Positions 18,090 through 32,406 of a DNA stretch of 64,000 bases are shown here, piece by piece (the stretch's first letter is position 1; every line of letters starts with the position of its first letter). The position numbers and the translations under genes are program-made. Source of the DNA: Acidobacteriota bacterium. Its GTDB lineage: Bacteria; Acidobacteriota; Vicinamibacteria; Vicinamibacterales; SCN-69-37. The notes below the pieces were generated by a model, which worked only from the letters and a program-made list of their open reading frames with translations, had not been told where the DNA came from and ran no database searches. The DNA lies in the NCBI GenBank assembly GCA_009694745.1, contig SHUF01000009.1:1-64000 (forward strand), read 5' to 3'.

Positions 18090-19046
18090 ATGGGGGGGAT
18101 GGAGGGTTGGGTGGCACAACGGTTATGGGTGGTCGTCGCGTTGGTTGTGGCGGGTGCGTTGGGCCGGGAAGTGGCCACCGCGCCGCCGCAGAGTGACCTC
18201 GACGCATTCATGAAACAGGTGGTCGTCAAACGCGACGACAACTGGAAGAAGTTCCAGCAGTACATCCTCGACGAGCGCGAGCAGTTCGAACTCCGCGGGC
18301 CCGGCAAGGTGCCGCTGTGGGGCGACCGCCGCGACTACACCTGGTATGTGCGGGACGGGTTCTTTGTCCGCAGCCCGGTCCGGGCCAACGGGGTGGCAAT
18401 CCCTGACGAAGAGCGCCGCGCCTATGAAGACAGGTTCCTGAAACGCGAGCAGGGCCGTGAGAAACGGCGGACCTCCAAGGAGGAGCCGGTGGAAAAGGCC
18501 ACGCCGATGGATGCCCAGAGCCTCATTCGCCAGTCGCGCGAGCCCGAGTTCATCTCGTCCGCCTACTTCCTGAAGTTCAAGTTCGAGGAAGGCAAATACG
18601 CGTTTGTCGGCAAGGAGACGCTTGACGGACGGGAAGTGTTGAAGGTGGAGTACTACCCGGCAAAGCTGTTTTCAAAAGAGCAGAACTCCCGCGAGCATCG
18701 CCGCAATAATGGGCAGAAGCTCAAGGACGATAACTACGACGCCGCCCTCGAGAAGATGCTCAACAAGGTCTCAATGGTCACGTTGTGGATTGAGCCGTCG
18801 GCGCACCAGATCGTCAAGTACGACTTCCACAACGTGAACCTCGACTTCCTGCCGGCGGCCTGGCTCGCGCGTTTCACCGACGTGCGCGCCACCATGAACA
18901 TGCACATGCCGTTCCCCGAGGTGTGGCTGCCGAAAGACGTGGAGATGTTTTTCTCCGCGATGCTGGCGGTTGGCGAGATGGACGCGCGCTACCGCCTGAA
19001 CTACCACAACTACAAACTCGCAACCACCACGGCGAGGATCAAGTGA
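18090..19046 (+). CDS. hypothetical periplasmic protein (outer-membrane lipoprotein-sorting-like)
   Basis: 318 residues with a signal peptide (RLWVVVALVVAGALG). The body is charged and beta-strand-rich; YAFVGKETLDGREVLKVEYYP and TLWIEPSAHQIVKYDFHNV resemble LolA/LolB-like proteins that report a lipid-binding fold. The stop overlaps the BamA-like gene start (GTGA), and a third secreted protein follows, making a three-gene envelope operon 18090-21162. Function unknown. Confidence 0.55.
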   Translation: MGGMEGWVAQRLWVVVALVVAGALGREVATAPPQSDLDAFMKQVVVKRDDNWKKFQQYILDEREQFELRGPGKVPLWGDRRDYTWYVRDGFFVRSPVRANGVAIPDEERRAYEDRFLKREQGREKRRTSKEEPVEKATPMDAQSLIRQSREPEFISSAYFLKFKFEEGKYAFVGKETLDGREVLKVEYYPAKLFSKEQNSREHRRNNGQKLKDDNYDAALEKMLNKVSMVTLWIEPSAHQIVKYDFHNVNLDFLPAAWLARFTDVRATMNMHMPFPEVWLPKDVEMFFSAMLAVGEMDARYRLNYHNYKLATTTARIK

Positions 19047-20308
19047 CAGCATTGGCGCTTGCGGCGTCGCTGACGTTTGCGCTGTTCGCGCAGGCCGCGC
19101 CCGCTCAGCCAGGCGAGGTAGTCGCCGAGATTCGGGTACACGGCAATCACCTGACGCCCGACACCGAGATCATCGCCCTGGCCGGCATCGCGATCGGCGC
19201 GCCCGTGACGGCCGATACCGTTATGCAGGTGCGCAAGAAGCTCAGGGCGTCCGGCAAGTTCGAAGACGTCGACGTGCTGAAACGATTCGCCTCGATCGCA
19301 GACCCCAGCAAAATCGCCCTCATCATCGTCGTGAACGAAGGCGCGGTGCGCGTGGACTTCGAGGAGGGCCCCGATGGCGAGGACATCGCGGTCATCAAAC
19401 GCCGCAGCGTCTTCAGCAAACTGATGTACCTGCCGATCCTCAACGCCGAGGACGGGTACGGTCTGACGTACGGCGTCACGTCGTCGATTGCCAATGTGCT
19501 GGGTGACCGCAGCCGCCTTTCCGTTCCGCTCTCATGGGGCGGAACGAGGCGCGCGGGTGTGGAGATCGAAAAAAACTTCGTCTCGGGGCCCATCACGCGG
19601 GTTGAGATTGGCGCGGCCATCCAACGCCGCACCAATCCGGCGTTTGATGAAGAGGACGACCGGGGGCGGGTGTGGGTGCGAGGTGAACGCGCGTTCGACA
19701 GCATCCGGGTGGGAAGCACGCTCGGGTGGCAAACCGTCACGTTCGGGCCCATCTCCAGCGAGATGACGACGGTGGGCGCCGATGTGACGCTCGACACGAG
19801 GCTCGATCCGGCGTATCCGCGCAACGCCGTGTTCGCCACAGCGGCGTGGGAACGAATGTCGTTCACCAGTGGTGCGTCCCTGCAACGAACGAATCTTGAC
19901 GGCAGGGGATACCTCGGGCTTCTCGGACAAAGTGTTCTGGCCGTGCGCGTGCTGCGGCAGGGCGCCAATGGGCCGCAGCCTGCCTACCTCAAGCCGTTGC
20001 TTGGCGGCTGGTCCAGCCTCCGAGGATTTGAAACCGGCGCCTTCGTCGGCGACATCGTCCTCGCCGGGTCTGCGGAACTGCTTGTCCCCATCTCGTCGCC
20101 GATCTCGGTGGCGCGGCTCGGCCTCAGCGTGTTTGTGGACACCGGCGTGGCCTACGACTTCGGCCAGCGGCTGAGGGAACAAGTGAATCAGATCGGCATC
20201 GGCGGCAGCGTGTGGATGACGGCCACGGTATTTCGCGTGAGCCTGTCGGTGGCGCATGGCCGGGGCGCGGGCACCCGGGTGAATTTTGGCGGCGGCCTGA
20301 CGTTCTGA
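19043..20308 (+). CDS. BamA/TamA-family outer-membrane protein
   Basis: I chose the GTG at 19043 that overlaps the previous stop; it gives a 421-residue protein beginning with a signal peptide. One POTRA-like domain (VVAEIRVHGNHLTPDTEIIAL, about 25-105) is followed by a 16-strand-type surface-antigen barrel: LMYLPILNAEDGYGLTYGV, many alternating strands, LLGGWSSLRGFETGAFVGD (the conserved RGF loop motif) and the C-terminal RVNFGGGLTF with final Phe. With a single POTRA it is not BamA itself; a transport or assembly role in the outer membrane is likely. Confidence 0.78.
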   Translation: MTALALAASLTFALFAQAAPAQPGEVVAEIRVHGNHLTPDTEIIALAGIAIGAPVTADTVMQVRKKLRASGKFEDVDVLKRFASIADPSKIALIIVVNEGAVRVDFEEGPDGEDIAVIKRRSVFSKLMYLPILNAEDGYGLTYGVTSSIANVLGDRSRLSVPLSWGGTRRAGVEIEKNFVSGPITRVEIGAAIQRRTNPAFDEEDDRGRVWVRGERAFDSIRVGSTLGWQTVTFGPISSEMTTVGADVTLDTRLDPAYPRNAVFATAAWERMSFTSGASLQRTNLDGRGYLGLLGQSVLAVRVLRQGANGPQPAYLKPLLGGWSSLRGFETGAFVGDIVLAGSAELLVPISSPISVARLGLSVFVDTGVAYDFGQRLREQVNQIGIGGSVWMTATVFRVSLSVAHGRGAGTRVNFGGGLTF

Positions 20309-21162
20309 TGATGCGAATCGTGTGTGGGTGGCTGCTGGCGTGCGCGATTGTGGCGCCGACGGTCCAGCATGCGCCGACCCCCGTGGCGGTCCCCCCGGCG
20401 GATACCTCCGCACGCGCAGTCATCGCAAAGGCCGCAGCCTATCTCAAGGAATACAAAGAGGCGCTGCAGTTCGTCCTGTGTGACGAGGCCACCATCCAGG
20501 ACGTGCTGGACGAACGTGGGAGTCGCGCCGCGCACCGTGAAACGTCCGGCGAGTTCTTCCTGACGTATCTGCCGACCGAAGGCGGCTGGGTGGGGGTGCG
20601 CGACATCGCCATCGTGGACGGTGTGCCCCTCGAGAAGCGCGACAACCTGCGCGAGCTGCTGACGAAGGCATCCTTCGCGCGTATCGGCCGCCAACTGGCC
20701 GACCGCAACGCGCGCTACAACATCGGGTCCATCTCGAGGAACGTCAACGATCCGATGCTGGCGCTCGTGATTCTCGATGACAGACATCGCGACCGCTTCA
20801 AGTTCGAGCGGCGCCGCGTGGAGCCGTCGGCCATCGGCCCGATGGTGACGATCACGTTCACCGAGCGCGAGGCACCTACGCTCGTGCGCGGTGCCGACGG
20901 CAGTCAGATCTTCGCGAAGGGCGAGCTGGTCATCGACGCGACGACCGGGCGCCTGCTTCGCACGTCCATCACATTGAAGGACGGCAAGACCACCGGCACA
21001 CTGACCACGGTCTTTTCCGAGAACCAGAAACTAGGTCTCTGGTTGCCGGCGTCACTGACGGAGAACTACGAACACAGCGCCGGCCGTCTGGCCGAGAAGA
21101 TCCTGGCGCACTCCACCTACAGCAACTACCGCCGCTTCAACGTCAACGTCGTCATCAAATAG
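20308..21162 (+). CDS. hypothetical secreted protein of the BamA-like operon
   Basis: 284 residues, start ATG overlapping the previous stop (TGATG), with signal peptide (WLLACAIVAPTVQ). The middle contains EYKEALQFVLCDEATIQ and SGEFFLTYLPTEGGWVGVRDIAIVDG; a later half has GELVIDATTGRLLRTSITLK, a strand pattern like lipoprotein-sorting folds. Family not recognised. The stop lies only 3 bases from the convergent LolA-like gene. Confidence 0.5.
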   Translation: MMRIVCGWLLACAIVAPTVQHAPTPVAVPPADTSARAVIAKAAAYLKEYKEALQFVLCDEATIQDVLDERGSRAAHRETSGEFFLTYLPTEGGWVGVRDIAIVDGVPLEKRDNLRELLTKASFARIGRQLADRNARYNIGSISRNVNDPMLALVILDDRHRDRFKFERRRVEPSAIGPMVTITFTEREAPTLVRGADGSQIFAKGELVIDATTGRLLRTSITLKDGKTTGTLTTVFSENQKLGLWLPASLTENYEHSAGRLAEKILAHSTYSNYRRFNVNVVIK

Positions 21163-21165
21163 CGG

Positions 21166-21930
21166 CTACTTCACCAAGCTGAACATGGCGTTGTCGATGA
21201 TGACGTTGTGCGCGACGGTGTCGAGCTTGATGGTCACTGTCTGAATCGGCGTTGAGTTCACCGTCATGAGCGGGACTTTGACACCATCGATCGCGCGATA
21301 GTCCGAGAGATCAGCGGTCTGTTCCATGTCGCCGCCCGCTTGGGGCACGTTGACCTTCGCTGTTGTCCGCACGACCAGGAACGACTCGGCGTCCATAAAC
21401 ACGCGGGCCACCGATCCAACCTTTGGCGTGACGAGCAGGACAATGACGCTCTTGCCCGCGAGTGTTTCCCGTGGCAGGAGCTCGACCTTCAGGCCCGTTT
21501 CCTTGTAGTTGAGCAACTGGCTGGGGAACACGCTGTTCTTCATGTTGTCCAGCTGATTGCCCGTGATCTCGTTGTCGCCTTCCAGCGAGTTCAGCGCCCA
21601 GCCTGCAGTGCCGTCGAACTTCTGGTCAAGCGTCATTTTTTCGGCCACGCCCAGCGCCGACAGGTCCAATGACATGACCGCTCGCGTCTTGTTGGGCGCT
21701 TTCGAATAGAGCTCGACAGGGCCACTCAGGTCCCCGTTCGGCGTCGTAATGGTGATCATTCCGGTCGCCTTGCGTGTGGTCAGCTTGCCAAGGGCGTCGC
21801 GGCCGCCCATGGCCGTCAGGTGCTTCTCAACGATTTCGTCAACAGTTTGCGCAGCTGCAACAGTGGCCAGCGCGGGAGCGAGAAGGAACGTCAGCAGGAG
21901 CGGCAGGGAGTGTTTTTTCATAAGTCTCAA
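21166..21930 (-). CDS. LolA-like outer-membrane lipoprotein-sorting protein
   Basis: 254 residues with signal peptide ending AAAQ. The sequence VDEIVEKHLTAMGGRDALGKL, followed by a repetitive beta-sheet pattern and DGTAGWALNSLEGD, is typical of Acidobacteriota proteins annotated as outer membrane lipoprotein-sorting proteins (LolA fold). The end, FSLVK, parallels the fragment at 63907-64000. It is predicted to bind a hydrophobic ligand in the periplasm; ligand unknown. Confidence 0.65.
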   Translation of the reverse strand: MRLMKKHSLPLLLTFLLAPALATVAAAQTVDEIVEKHLTAMGGRDALGKLTTRKATGMITITTPNGDLSGPVELYSKAPNKTRAVMSLDLSALGVAEKMTLDQKFDGTAGWALNSLEGDNEITGNQLDNMKNSVFPSQLLNYKETGLKVELLPRETLAGKSVIVLLVTPKVGSVARVFMDAESFLVVRTTAKVNVPQAGGDMEQTADLSDYRAIDGVKVPLMTVNSTPIQTVTIKLDTVAHNVIIDNAMFSLVK

Positions 21931-21960
21931 TTTTATACGTAGCCCGGCCGGGCGGGTTCG

Positions 21961-24006
21961 TCACCGGCGAATGAGCAGTCTGATCCCGTCAATTCTGGCG
22001 GCTTCCGACAGTGTAGCCGAGCCGCTCAGGGCGACGTGCAGGTTTGCGCCCTTGGTCGTGTCCATGATCCCGGCGTCCGTGATGATGTAGTCGCAGGGGC
22101 CCATGGCCGGCCGCACCGCTGCCGTGACTGTGACGTCCCGTGCCGCGTAGTACACGAAGTTCGTCAGGCGCACGTCCTGCAGGGCCATCGGCAGATTGAA
22201 CCGCGTGGTGGCGAAGAACCGTCGCCCGGCAGTGCATGTGACGCCGTCGCGCGCCTCACTTTGTAGCGCAGCGTCGTACACCCGCTCCTCTTTCGACTGC
22301 GGCCAGTTCGTCATCGCCGCAGTGCGTTCCACAACGCCACGGGCGTTCGCGTCGCGCGCCCAGACGCCGAAACCGATCGAACCGGCAACAACGACTACTG
22401 CAGCCGTAGCGGACATCGCGCGGGAGCGGCTGGTCGCTGCCAGTACAATCAGCCACACCAGCAGCGCAGCTGCCGCAGCCTGGAACGCTGGCAGCGGCGG
22501 GAACGGTGGCTCGGGTTCACCGGCCAGAATGGCCAGGCTGCCACCAGCAATCAGAAGCCCCGTCACACCGGCCACGGGCGTGCGCCGGTACCAGGGGAAC
22601 GAAGTTGGAAACAGGCCGACCCACGCGACGAGCGGGAAAAACACCACCCACGGCATCGCGTAGCGAAGCGACAGACCCCGCGTCCATTCGAGGCTGGTCC
22701 ACGGCGCGCCCATCAGCACCCAGATCATCACGGCGCCAGTGACGGCAATGATCATAAAGGACCACACGCGGGCTTGCACCAGGGATGACGACGCGCCGCG
22801 GAGCTTGCTCACGATCGCGTCGAGCGGCACCAGCCACATTCCAGCGATGACGAACAGATACCAGCGGCTCAACCAGATTTCAGTGAAGTAGCGTGCCCCC
22901 CCCCAGAGGTCGTAGTTGCTGGTCTCCTTCATGTCGCCCAGCACCGACAAGTACATCGACGCCCCCAACGTCACGCCCGGAAACAGCGAATCCCACACCC
23001 ACCAGTTGCGCACAAGCCAGATGCCGCCCGCGCCAAGCATCGCCACCGTTGCGCCAACCCAGACCAGCACCGACAGGCGTTCGTGCGCTCCCGACGGCGT
23101 CGTGCGTCCCCGCATGCGCTGAAGGACCAGCGCGACAACGGCCGGCAAACCCAGGAGCCCGGCCACCGGCACGCCGGTCACCTTCGTTCCCAGAAGTAAT
23201 CCGGTACACATGGCAATCAGCCACACGTCCATCGACGTTAGCCGCCGCCGCATCACCGGCGCCAAGAGCGCCACCGCAAGCGCTACTGCCGATGCCGCGA
23301 AAAAAAGATCAGCCGACATCAGGCCGGCATAACGAAACAGCCGCGTGCCAAACAAGGCAAGCGTCGCCCACGTCGCCCACGCAAGGCCCGACAGCCCCGT
23401 AAGCTGACGGAACAGATATCCCACCGAGGACACGAGCAGCAGGAACGGCAACACCATCACCACGTCGGTGAGCAGTGTCGTGTTCAGCGGCAGGATGAAC
23501 CATGCCGCGAGCATGCTCGACCCCATCGGGTACAGATGTGGCGTCGGCGGCAGCGCGAAGAGACTCGACCCTAACGCGAGATTGATGGCATTGGGCACGT
23601 GATAATGCGCAGCATCGGTGCCGCTCACTTCGAGCGTAGGCACACCTATGAGGATCCATTGCGCCACCACCGCGACCAGCGTGAGGATGGCCGCGAACTC
23701 AAGCGCGCGTGAGACGCCGTCGTCTGTCGGGGGCACTTCGGTTGTGACGGCATTGCCTCTCATGCGCCAGGCCATGCACCCATGACCTACCGCAAGAATG
23801 ACGATGGTGCGGGTGAGTGTGAGGGCGCTGGCGGCCGACAGAAAGTGGAGAACGATCGATAGACCGGCGATGCCGGCGACCATCGTTCGAAACCAGCGCT
23901 CGTCGCGCGACAGCGACGAGTCCGCCCGGTTCACCGATCGCGCGGTCAGCAGGAAGTGGCCGACCGTCGCGAAGCACCAGGCGGCAAGGGCTACGCTCGA
24001 ATCCAC
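21961..24006 (-). CDS. polytopic membrane protein, possible GT39-like glycosyltransferase
   Basis: 681 residues starting at GTG (24006), with about 12-14 hydrophobic segments up to residue 530 and a polar C-terminal domain of about 120 residues. [20 protein letters not shown] after the first segments recalls the acidic loop of dolichol-phosphate-mannose-type or ArnT-like enzymes, but I see no firm signature. Its start overlaps the end of an ABC ATPase remnant, so its original promoter region has probably been altered by that deletion. Confidence 0.5.
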   Translation of the reverse strand: MDSSVALAAWCFATVGHFLLTARSVNRADSSLSRDERWFRTMVAGIAGLSIVLHFLSAASALTLTRTIVILAVGHGCMAWRMRGNAVTTEVPPTDDGVSRALEFAAILTLVAVVAQWILIGVPTLEVSGTDAAHYHVPNAINLALGSSLFALPPTPHLYPMGSSMLAAWFILPLNTTLLTDVVMVLPFLLLVSSVGYLFRQLTGLSGLAWATWATLALFGTRLFRYAGLMSADLFFAASAVALAVALLAPVMRRRLTSMDVWLIAMCTGLLLGTKVTGVPVAGLLGLPAVVALVLQRMRGRTTPSGAHERLSVLVWVGATVAMLGAGGIWLVRNWWVWDSLFPGVTLGASMYLSVLGDMKETSNYDLWGGARYFTEIWLSRWYLFVIAGMWLVPLDAIVSKLRGASSSLVQARVWSFMIIAVTGAVMIWVLMGAPWTSLEWTRGLSLRYAMPWVVFFPLVAWVGLFPTSFPWYRRTPVAGVTGLLIAGGSLAILAGEPEPPFPPLPAFQAAAAALLVWLIVLAATSRSRAMSATAAVVVVAGSIGFGVWARDANARGVVERTAAMTNWPQSKEERVYDAALQSEARDGVTCTAGRRFFATTRFNLPMALQDVRLTNFVYYAARDVTVTAAVRPAMGPCDYIITDAGIMDTTKGANLHVALSGSATLSEAARIDGIRLLIRR

Positions 24007-24296
24007 TTCAGCAGCTCAGGCAGCGTTTCGGGCTCGAGACCACGGCCGCGATGAACTGAACCTTCTGGGCCAGGCCTTTTGAGAGCGTCTCGACCTTTTT
24101 TGTCGGCCCAATCGCCGAGTTGGAGGCGGCCAAGCCCGTCTTTGATGGCCACGTCGACCTCGGCCATCGGCTTTCCCGACCCGTTTGGCCCGATAAAGCC
24201 GTAGATCGAGCCTTCGGGCACGGTCAGGGAAACGCCGTTGACGGCCTGGTGTTCTCCGAATCGCTTTGAGACGTTATGAATGGCGATGGCACTCAT
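24003..24296 (-). pseudogene. ABC transporter ATPase remnant with internal deletions and a homopolymer frameshift
   Basis: The first 42 residues are a normal ABC domain start ([19 protein letters not shown] ... [10 protein letters not shown], Walker A). The sequence then jumps directly to the helical-domain end ([13 protein letters not shown]), skipping about 80 residues. The signature region follows in another frame: a run of six A's replaces five, and with one A removed it reads [20 protein letters not shown], the ABC signature. Walker B and everything beyond are missing, and the frame runs into the next gene. Non-functional relic. Confidence 0.8.
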
Positions 24297-24324
24297 GGGC
24301 AAACTCGGACCTCTTTGGACGGGG

Positions 24325-24357
24325 TTGACAGGCTTGTGAAAGCTTTCACATTATAGA
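24325..24357 (+). promoter_or_regulatory. promoter with embedded Rex operator for the act-cox operon
   Basis: TTGACA at 24325-24330 is a perfect -35 box; a -10-like CATTAT (18-base spacing) lies at 24349-24354. Between them, 24335-24350 is a perfect 16-base palindrome TGTGAAAGCTTTCACA. Extended by a base each side, it matches the Rex consensus TTGTGAA-N4-TTCACAA at 13 of 14 fixed positions. Rex represses respiratory genes when NAD+ is high and leaves when NADH rises. The site faces the ACIII/oxidase operon, whose first start is 150 bases downstream; the remnant ABC gene is on the other side. Confidence 0.75.
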
Positions 24358-24508
24358 TGTCGCGCCCCGGACTCTCCGCCCGTCCGGGACGTTCGTTCGA
24401 AGGAAAACACACGATCTTGCGCCGCCATTGTCGCCCGAAAACGAGCCCCGGCGCTGTTTGTGTGTATTCAAATTTTGATCGAGTAGGCTAGGGGCGAATC
24501 GCAGCCCT

Positions 24509-25164
24509 ATGAGCCAGATTTTTCCAAAAAGCGCCAACGCTGCCGTCCGGTCGAGCCTCTTTGCGGTGCTGACCCTCGTCCTGTTCCTCGGATGGGTGGG
24601 ATTCACGTTGATGCGTTCATCGTGGCTCACCAAACAGAGCGAGTACGTCGAGCAGCCCATTCAGTTCAGCCATGCCCACCACGTGGGCGGCATCGGCCTA
24701 GACTGCCGTTACTGTCATACGTCGGTGGAGAAGTCTTCGTTCGCGGGTATCCCGCCAACCAAGACGTGCATCAACTGCCACTCGCAGATTTGGGCTACGG
24801 CACCGATTCTTGAACCCGTCAGGGCGAGTTTCCGAGACGACACGCCCATGAAGTGGAAGCGCGTGACCGACCTTCCCGATTTTGTCTACTTCAACCACCA
24901 GATTCACGTGAAGCAGGGCGTGGGATGCGCCACGTGCCACGGCCCTGTGGACAAGATGCCGCTCATCACGCAGGCCACCTCCATGCAAATGGAATGGTGC
25001 CTGGCGTGCCACCGCGAGCCTGAGAAGTTCCTGCGCCCGCGGGCCGAGGTCTTCAACATGGCCTATGAAGCGCCGGCCAACCAGATCGAACTCGGTCTGC
25101 GGCTCAAGAAGGAATACAACGTTGCCGGGATCGAACACATGACAAGCTGCTCGGTTTGCCACCG

Positions 25165-25168
<4 letters not shown>
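24509..25168 (+). CDS. actA: alternative complex III subunit ActA (pentaheme cytochrome c)
   Basis: 219 residues with one N-terminal transmembrane helix (about 15-36) anchoring a periplasmic domain. Five CxxCH heme-binding motifs are present: CRYCH 66, CINCH 87, CATCH 140, CLACH 164 and CSVCH 214, the number known for ActA of Rhodothermus marinus. It passes electrons from quinol oxidation toward the mono-heme subunit and oxidase. Its stop overlaps actB (ATGA). Confidence 0.92.
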
Positions 25169-28185
<3,017 letters not shown>

Positions 28186-28209
28186 AGACCGCACGAACGG
28201 AGAGAGTCG

Positions 28210-29612
<1,403 letters not shown>

Positions 29613-29613
<1 letters not shown>

Positions 29614-30164
29614 TGGCCCACCAGGCAACGATCGAATCACCCCTTCACGGCCTGATGGCCGAGTTCGACTCGGCTCAGGCGCTGCTTGATGCCGCGCACA
29701 AAGTGCGCAGCGCGGGTTACACGCGCACCGACGCCTATTCGCCCATGCCCATTCACGGTCTGGCTGAAGCGCTCGGCATGAAGGAACGCAAAGTTGCGCC
29801 GTTTGTGCTGGCCGGAGGCATCGCCGGCATGCTCGCCGGCTACGGCCTGCAGTACTGGACGTCGGTGATTGCCTATCCGATGAACATCGGCGGGCGGCCG
29901 CTCCACTCGTGGGTGTCGTTCATTCCTGTGACCTTTGAGCTGACCATCCTGTTCGCGGCGTTTTCCGCGGGCATCTCGATGATTGTGCTCAACGGGCTGC
30001 CGCAGCCCTACCATCCCGTGTTTAATACCGCCCGTTTTTCATTGGCCAGCTCGTCGGCGTTTTTCCTCGCCATCGAAGCCACAGACCCGAAGTTCGACGC
30101 CGGGCAGACTGCCGCATTCCTGGCGAGCCTGCACCCGCGTGAGGTGGTGCCCGTTGATCACTAA
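29613..30164 (+). CDS. actD: alternative complex III subunit ActD (DUF3341)
   Basis: 183 residues. An N-terminal soluble part (LMAEFDSAQALLDAAHKVRSAGY...PIHGLAEALGM) precedes two transmembrane helices (LAGGIAGMLAGYGLQYW and VTFELTILFAAFSAGISMIV), the standard DUF3341/ActD layout. It is a membrane subunit with no cofactor. Position between actC and actE is conserved in ACIII clusters. Confidence 0.9.
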
Positions 30165-30180
30165 GTCGAGAAAGAGACCC

Positions 30181-30786
30181 ATGGGCCGCTGGACTGCCGC
30201 GCTCGGCGTGTTGCTGCTTACGGCCGCCGGCTGTCGTCAGGACATGCACGACGCGCCGCGCTACGACCCGCTCGAGGCGTCGGACCTGTTCACCAACGGC
30301 AGCTCGGTGCGGCCGCTCGTGCCGGGCACCGTGCCGCGCGGCCAGTTGAATGACGATGCGTTTCTGCATACGGGCAAGGGGCCGGACGGCCTGCCGGTCA
30401 CGGCGTTCCCGTTCGCCATTACGCACGTAGAGCTCGACCGCGGCCAGGATCGCTACAACGTGTATTGCGCGCCCTGCCACGGCCGCACCGGTGAGGGGAA
30501 CGGCATGGTGGTGCAGCGCGGGTATCGCCAGGCGCAGTCCATGCACATCGATCGCCTGAAGCTGGCGCCTGTGGGCTACTTCTACGACGTCATCACGAAC
30601 GGGTTTGGCGTGATGCCCGACTACCGCACGCAGATTCCCGTGGAAGACCGCTGGAAGATCGTCGCGTATGTGCGCGCACTGCAGCTGAGCCGCACGGCGA
30701 CCACGGCCGACATGCCGGCCGACGCCCTGGCGCGATTGCTGAAGGGTGAGCCGGCGGCCAAGGCTCCCGTGGAGATTCATCGATGA
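30181..30786 (+). CDS. actE: alternative complex III subunit ActE (monoheme cytochrome c lipoprotein)
   Basis: I chose the ATG at 30181 because it gives a proper lipoprotein signal (LLTAAGC, Cys18). One heme motif, CAPCH, lies at residue 96, with Met ligands available downstream (FGVMPDY). 201 residues, typical for ActE. It is the likely exit point for electrons to the cytochrome c domain of the oxidase encoded downstream. Overlaps actF by 4 bases. Confidence 0.9.
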   Translation: MGRWTAALGVLLLTAAGCRQDMHDAPRYDPLEASDLFTNGSSVRPLVPGTVPRGQLNDDAFLHTGKGPDGLPVTAFPFAITHVELDRGQDRYNVYCAPCHGRTGEGNGMVVQRGYRQAQSMHIDRLKLAPVGYFYDVITNGFGVMPDYRTQIPVEDRWKIVAYVRALQLSRTATTADMPADALARLLKGEPAAKAPVEIHR

Positions 30787-31991
30787 CGAGTGAGTTGAAC
30801 CCGGCGCAGATGCTCAAGGAGCGTCCCACCGCCGACCTCAGCCGGCTGAGCACCAGGGCGTTGCTCTTTGGTGGCGTGGGCGCAGCCGCCTGCGCGGCCG
30901 GGTTTTTCATGGTGGACTGGTCGCAGTTCCTCCAGTCGTACCTCATTGCGTACATGTTCTGGCTTGGGCTCACGCTGGGATCGCTGGCCCTGCTGATGAT
31001 CCAGCACCTGAGCGGCGGCGCGTGGGGCCTGGTGGGTCGGCGCATCTTCGAGGCGGCCACCCGAACGCTGCCGTTGATGGCCGTGTTGTTCCTGCCGATC
31101 GCGATGAACATGCAGACGCTGTACCTCTGGGCGCGTCCTGAAGCCGCGAACGACGCCATCCTGGTGACGAAGCAGGCGTACCTCAACGTCAACTTCTTCT
31201 ATGTCCGCGCCGTGCTGTATTTCGTGGTCTGGATGGCCCTGGCGTTCACGCTGAGCAAATGGTCGAAGGCGCAGGATGAATCCGCGCCACTCGAGCCCGG
31301 GCGCATGGACCGGCGCTTCCGCGTATTGTCGGGCCCGGGCCTGGTCCTGTTCATGCTGTCGGTCACGTTCATGAGCGTGGACTGGGTGATGTCGCTCGAC
31401 CCGCACTTCTACTCGACGATTTTCGGCGTGTTGACGGTTGGCGGGCAGTGCCTGGCGACGATCGCGTTCACGATTCTGACACTGCAGGCGCTGTCACACG
31501 CGAAACCGATTTCCGACGTGACGAACGCCGAACGGTTTCATGACTATGGCAAGTTGATGCTGGCCTTCGTCATGTTGTGGGCGTACTTCAACGTGTCGCA
31601 GTTGCTCATCATCTGGTCGGCCAACCTGCCCGAAGAAATTCCGTGGTACATCGAACGCCTGCGCGGCCACTGGGGTCCGTGGGCGGTATTCGTTCTGGTC
31701 GGCCATTTCGTGGCACCCTTTGTCTTGCTGCTCTCGCGTGACCTGAAGCGGCACGGCCGCACATTGTCGTACGTCGCGCTGTTCATCCTATTCATGCGGG
31801 TGGTGGATCTGGTGTGGACGGTGGGTCCGGTCTTCCGGCACGAGTCCACCGGACACTGGCTCGACTTTGCGATGGTGGCCGGCATGTCGCTGCCGTGGTT
31901 GTTCCTCTTCTACAGTAACCTGGGCAGCCGGGCTCTGGTCCCGGCGCACGATCCGTATTTCAAGGAGTCTGTGATCAGTGAAGGACATTAA
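30783..31991 (+). CDS. actF: alternative complex III subunit ActF (second NrfD-like membrane subunit)
   Basis: 402 residues with about ten transmembrane helices, similar in plan to ActC: GVGAAACAAGFFMVDW, SLALLMIQHLSGGAWG, FEAATRTLPLMAVLFLPIAM and later LMLAFVMLWAYFNVSQLLII and WAVFVLVGHFVAPFVLLLSR. It belongs to the quinol:cytochrome c oxidoreductase subunit-2 type. The next gene begins 14 bases before its stop. Confidence 0.88.
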   Translation: MTSELNPAQMLKERPTADLSRLSTRALLFGGVGAAACAAGFFMVDWSQFLQSYLIAYMFWLGLTLGSLALLMIQHLSGGAWGLVGRRIFEAATRTLPLMAVLFLPIAMNMQTLYLWARPEAANDAILVTKQAYLNVNFFYVRAVLYFVVWMALAFTLSKWSKAQDESAPLEPGRMDRRFRVLSGPGLVLFMLSVTFMSVDWVMSLDPHFYSTIFGVLTVGGQCLATIAFTILTLQALSHAKPISDVTNAERFHDYGKLMLAFVMLWAYFNVSQLLIIWSANLPEEIPWYIERLRGHWGPWAVFVLVGHFVAPFVLLLSRDLKRHGRTLSYVALFILFMRVVDLVWTVGPVFRHESTGHWLDFAMVAGMSLPWLFLFYSNLGSRALVPAHDPYFKESVISEGH

Positions 31992-32406
31992 TCACCTCCA
32001 CTCCGAGGACGTGCGGACCGAAGGCGACGGCATCTCGTACAAGGGGCTGGCGTGGTCGGTGATCATTCTCACGATCATCACGCTGTTCTGCTACGCGTTC
32101 GTCGTGGGGATGTTCAAGTGGATGGAGTCGCGCGCGGTGGCCAATGACGCCACGCGTTCGCCGCTCGCGGCCCCGCCCGTGCAGCCGACGATCGTGGACG
32201 GCCGTGTGGTGGGCGGCAGCACGGCGCCCGTGCCGAGCCTGCTCGTCAACGAGCCCATCAACCTCCAGAAGTTCCGGTCACACGAAGAAGAGATCCTGAC
32301 CACGTACGGATGGGTGGATCAGAACGCCGGCATCGTGCGGCTGCCCATCGATCGTGCGAAAGCCCTGCTCCTTGAGCGCGGCATTGCCGTGCGGGAGTCC
32401 CGGTGA
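31978..32406 (+). CDS. small single-span membrane protein of the act-cox operon
   Basis: 142 residues from GTG, overlapping actF. One transmembrane helix (SVIILTIITLFCYAFVVGMF, about 27-46), a Pro-rich periplasmic linker, then NLQKFRSHEEEILTTYGWVDQNAGIVRLPIDRAKALLLERG. The last part is the motif found in small proteins encoded between actF and sco in many ACIII operons; I know no assigned role. Assembly or linkage between ACIII and the oxidase is a reasonable guess. Confidence 0.65.
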   Translation: MKDINHLHSEDVRTEGDGISYKGLAWSVIILTIITLFCYAFVVGMFKWMESRAVANDATRSPLAAPPVQPTIVDGRVVGGSTAPVPSLLVNEPINLQKFRSHEEEILTTYGWVDQNAGIVRLPIDRAKALLLERGIAVRESR

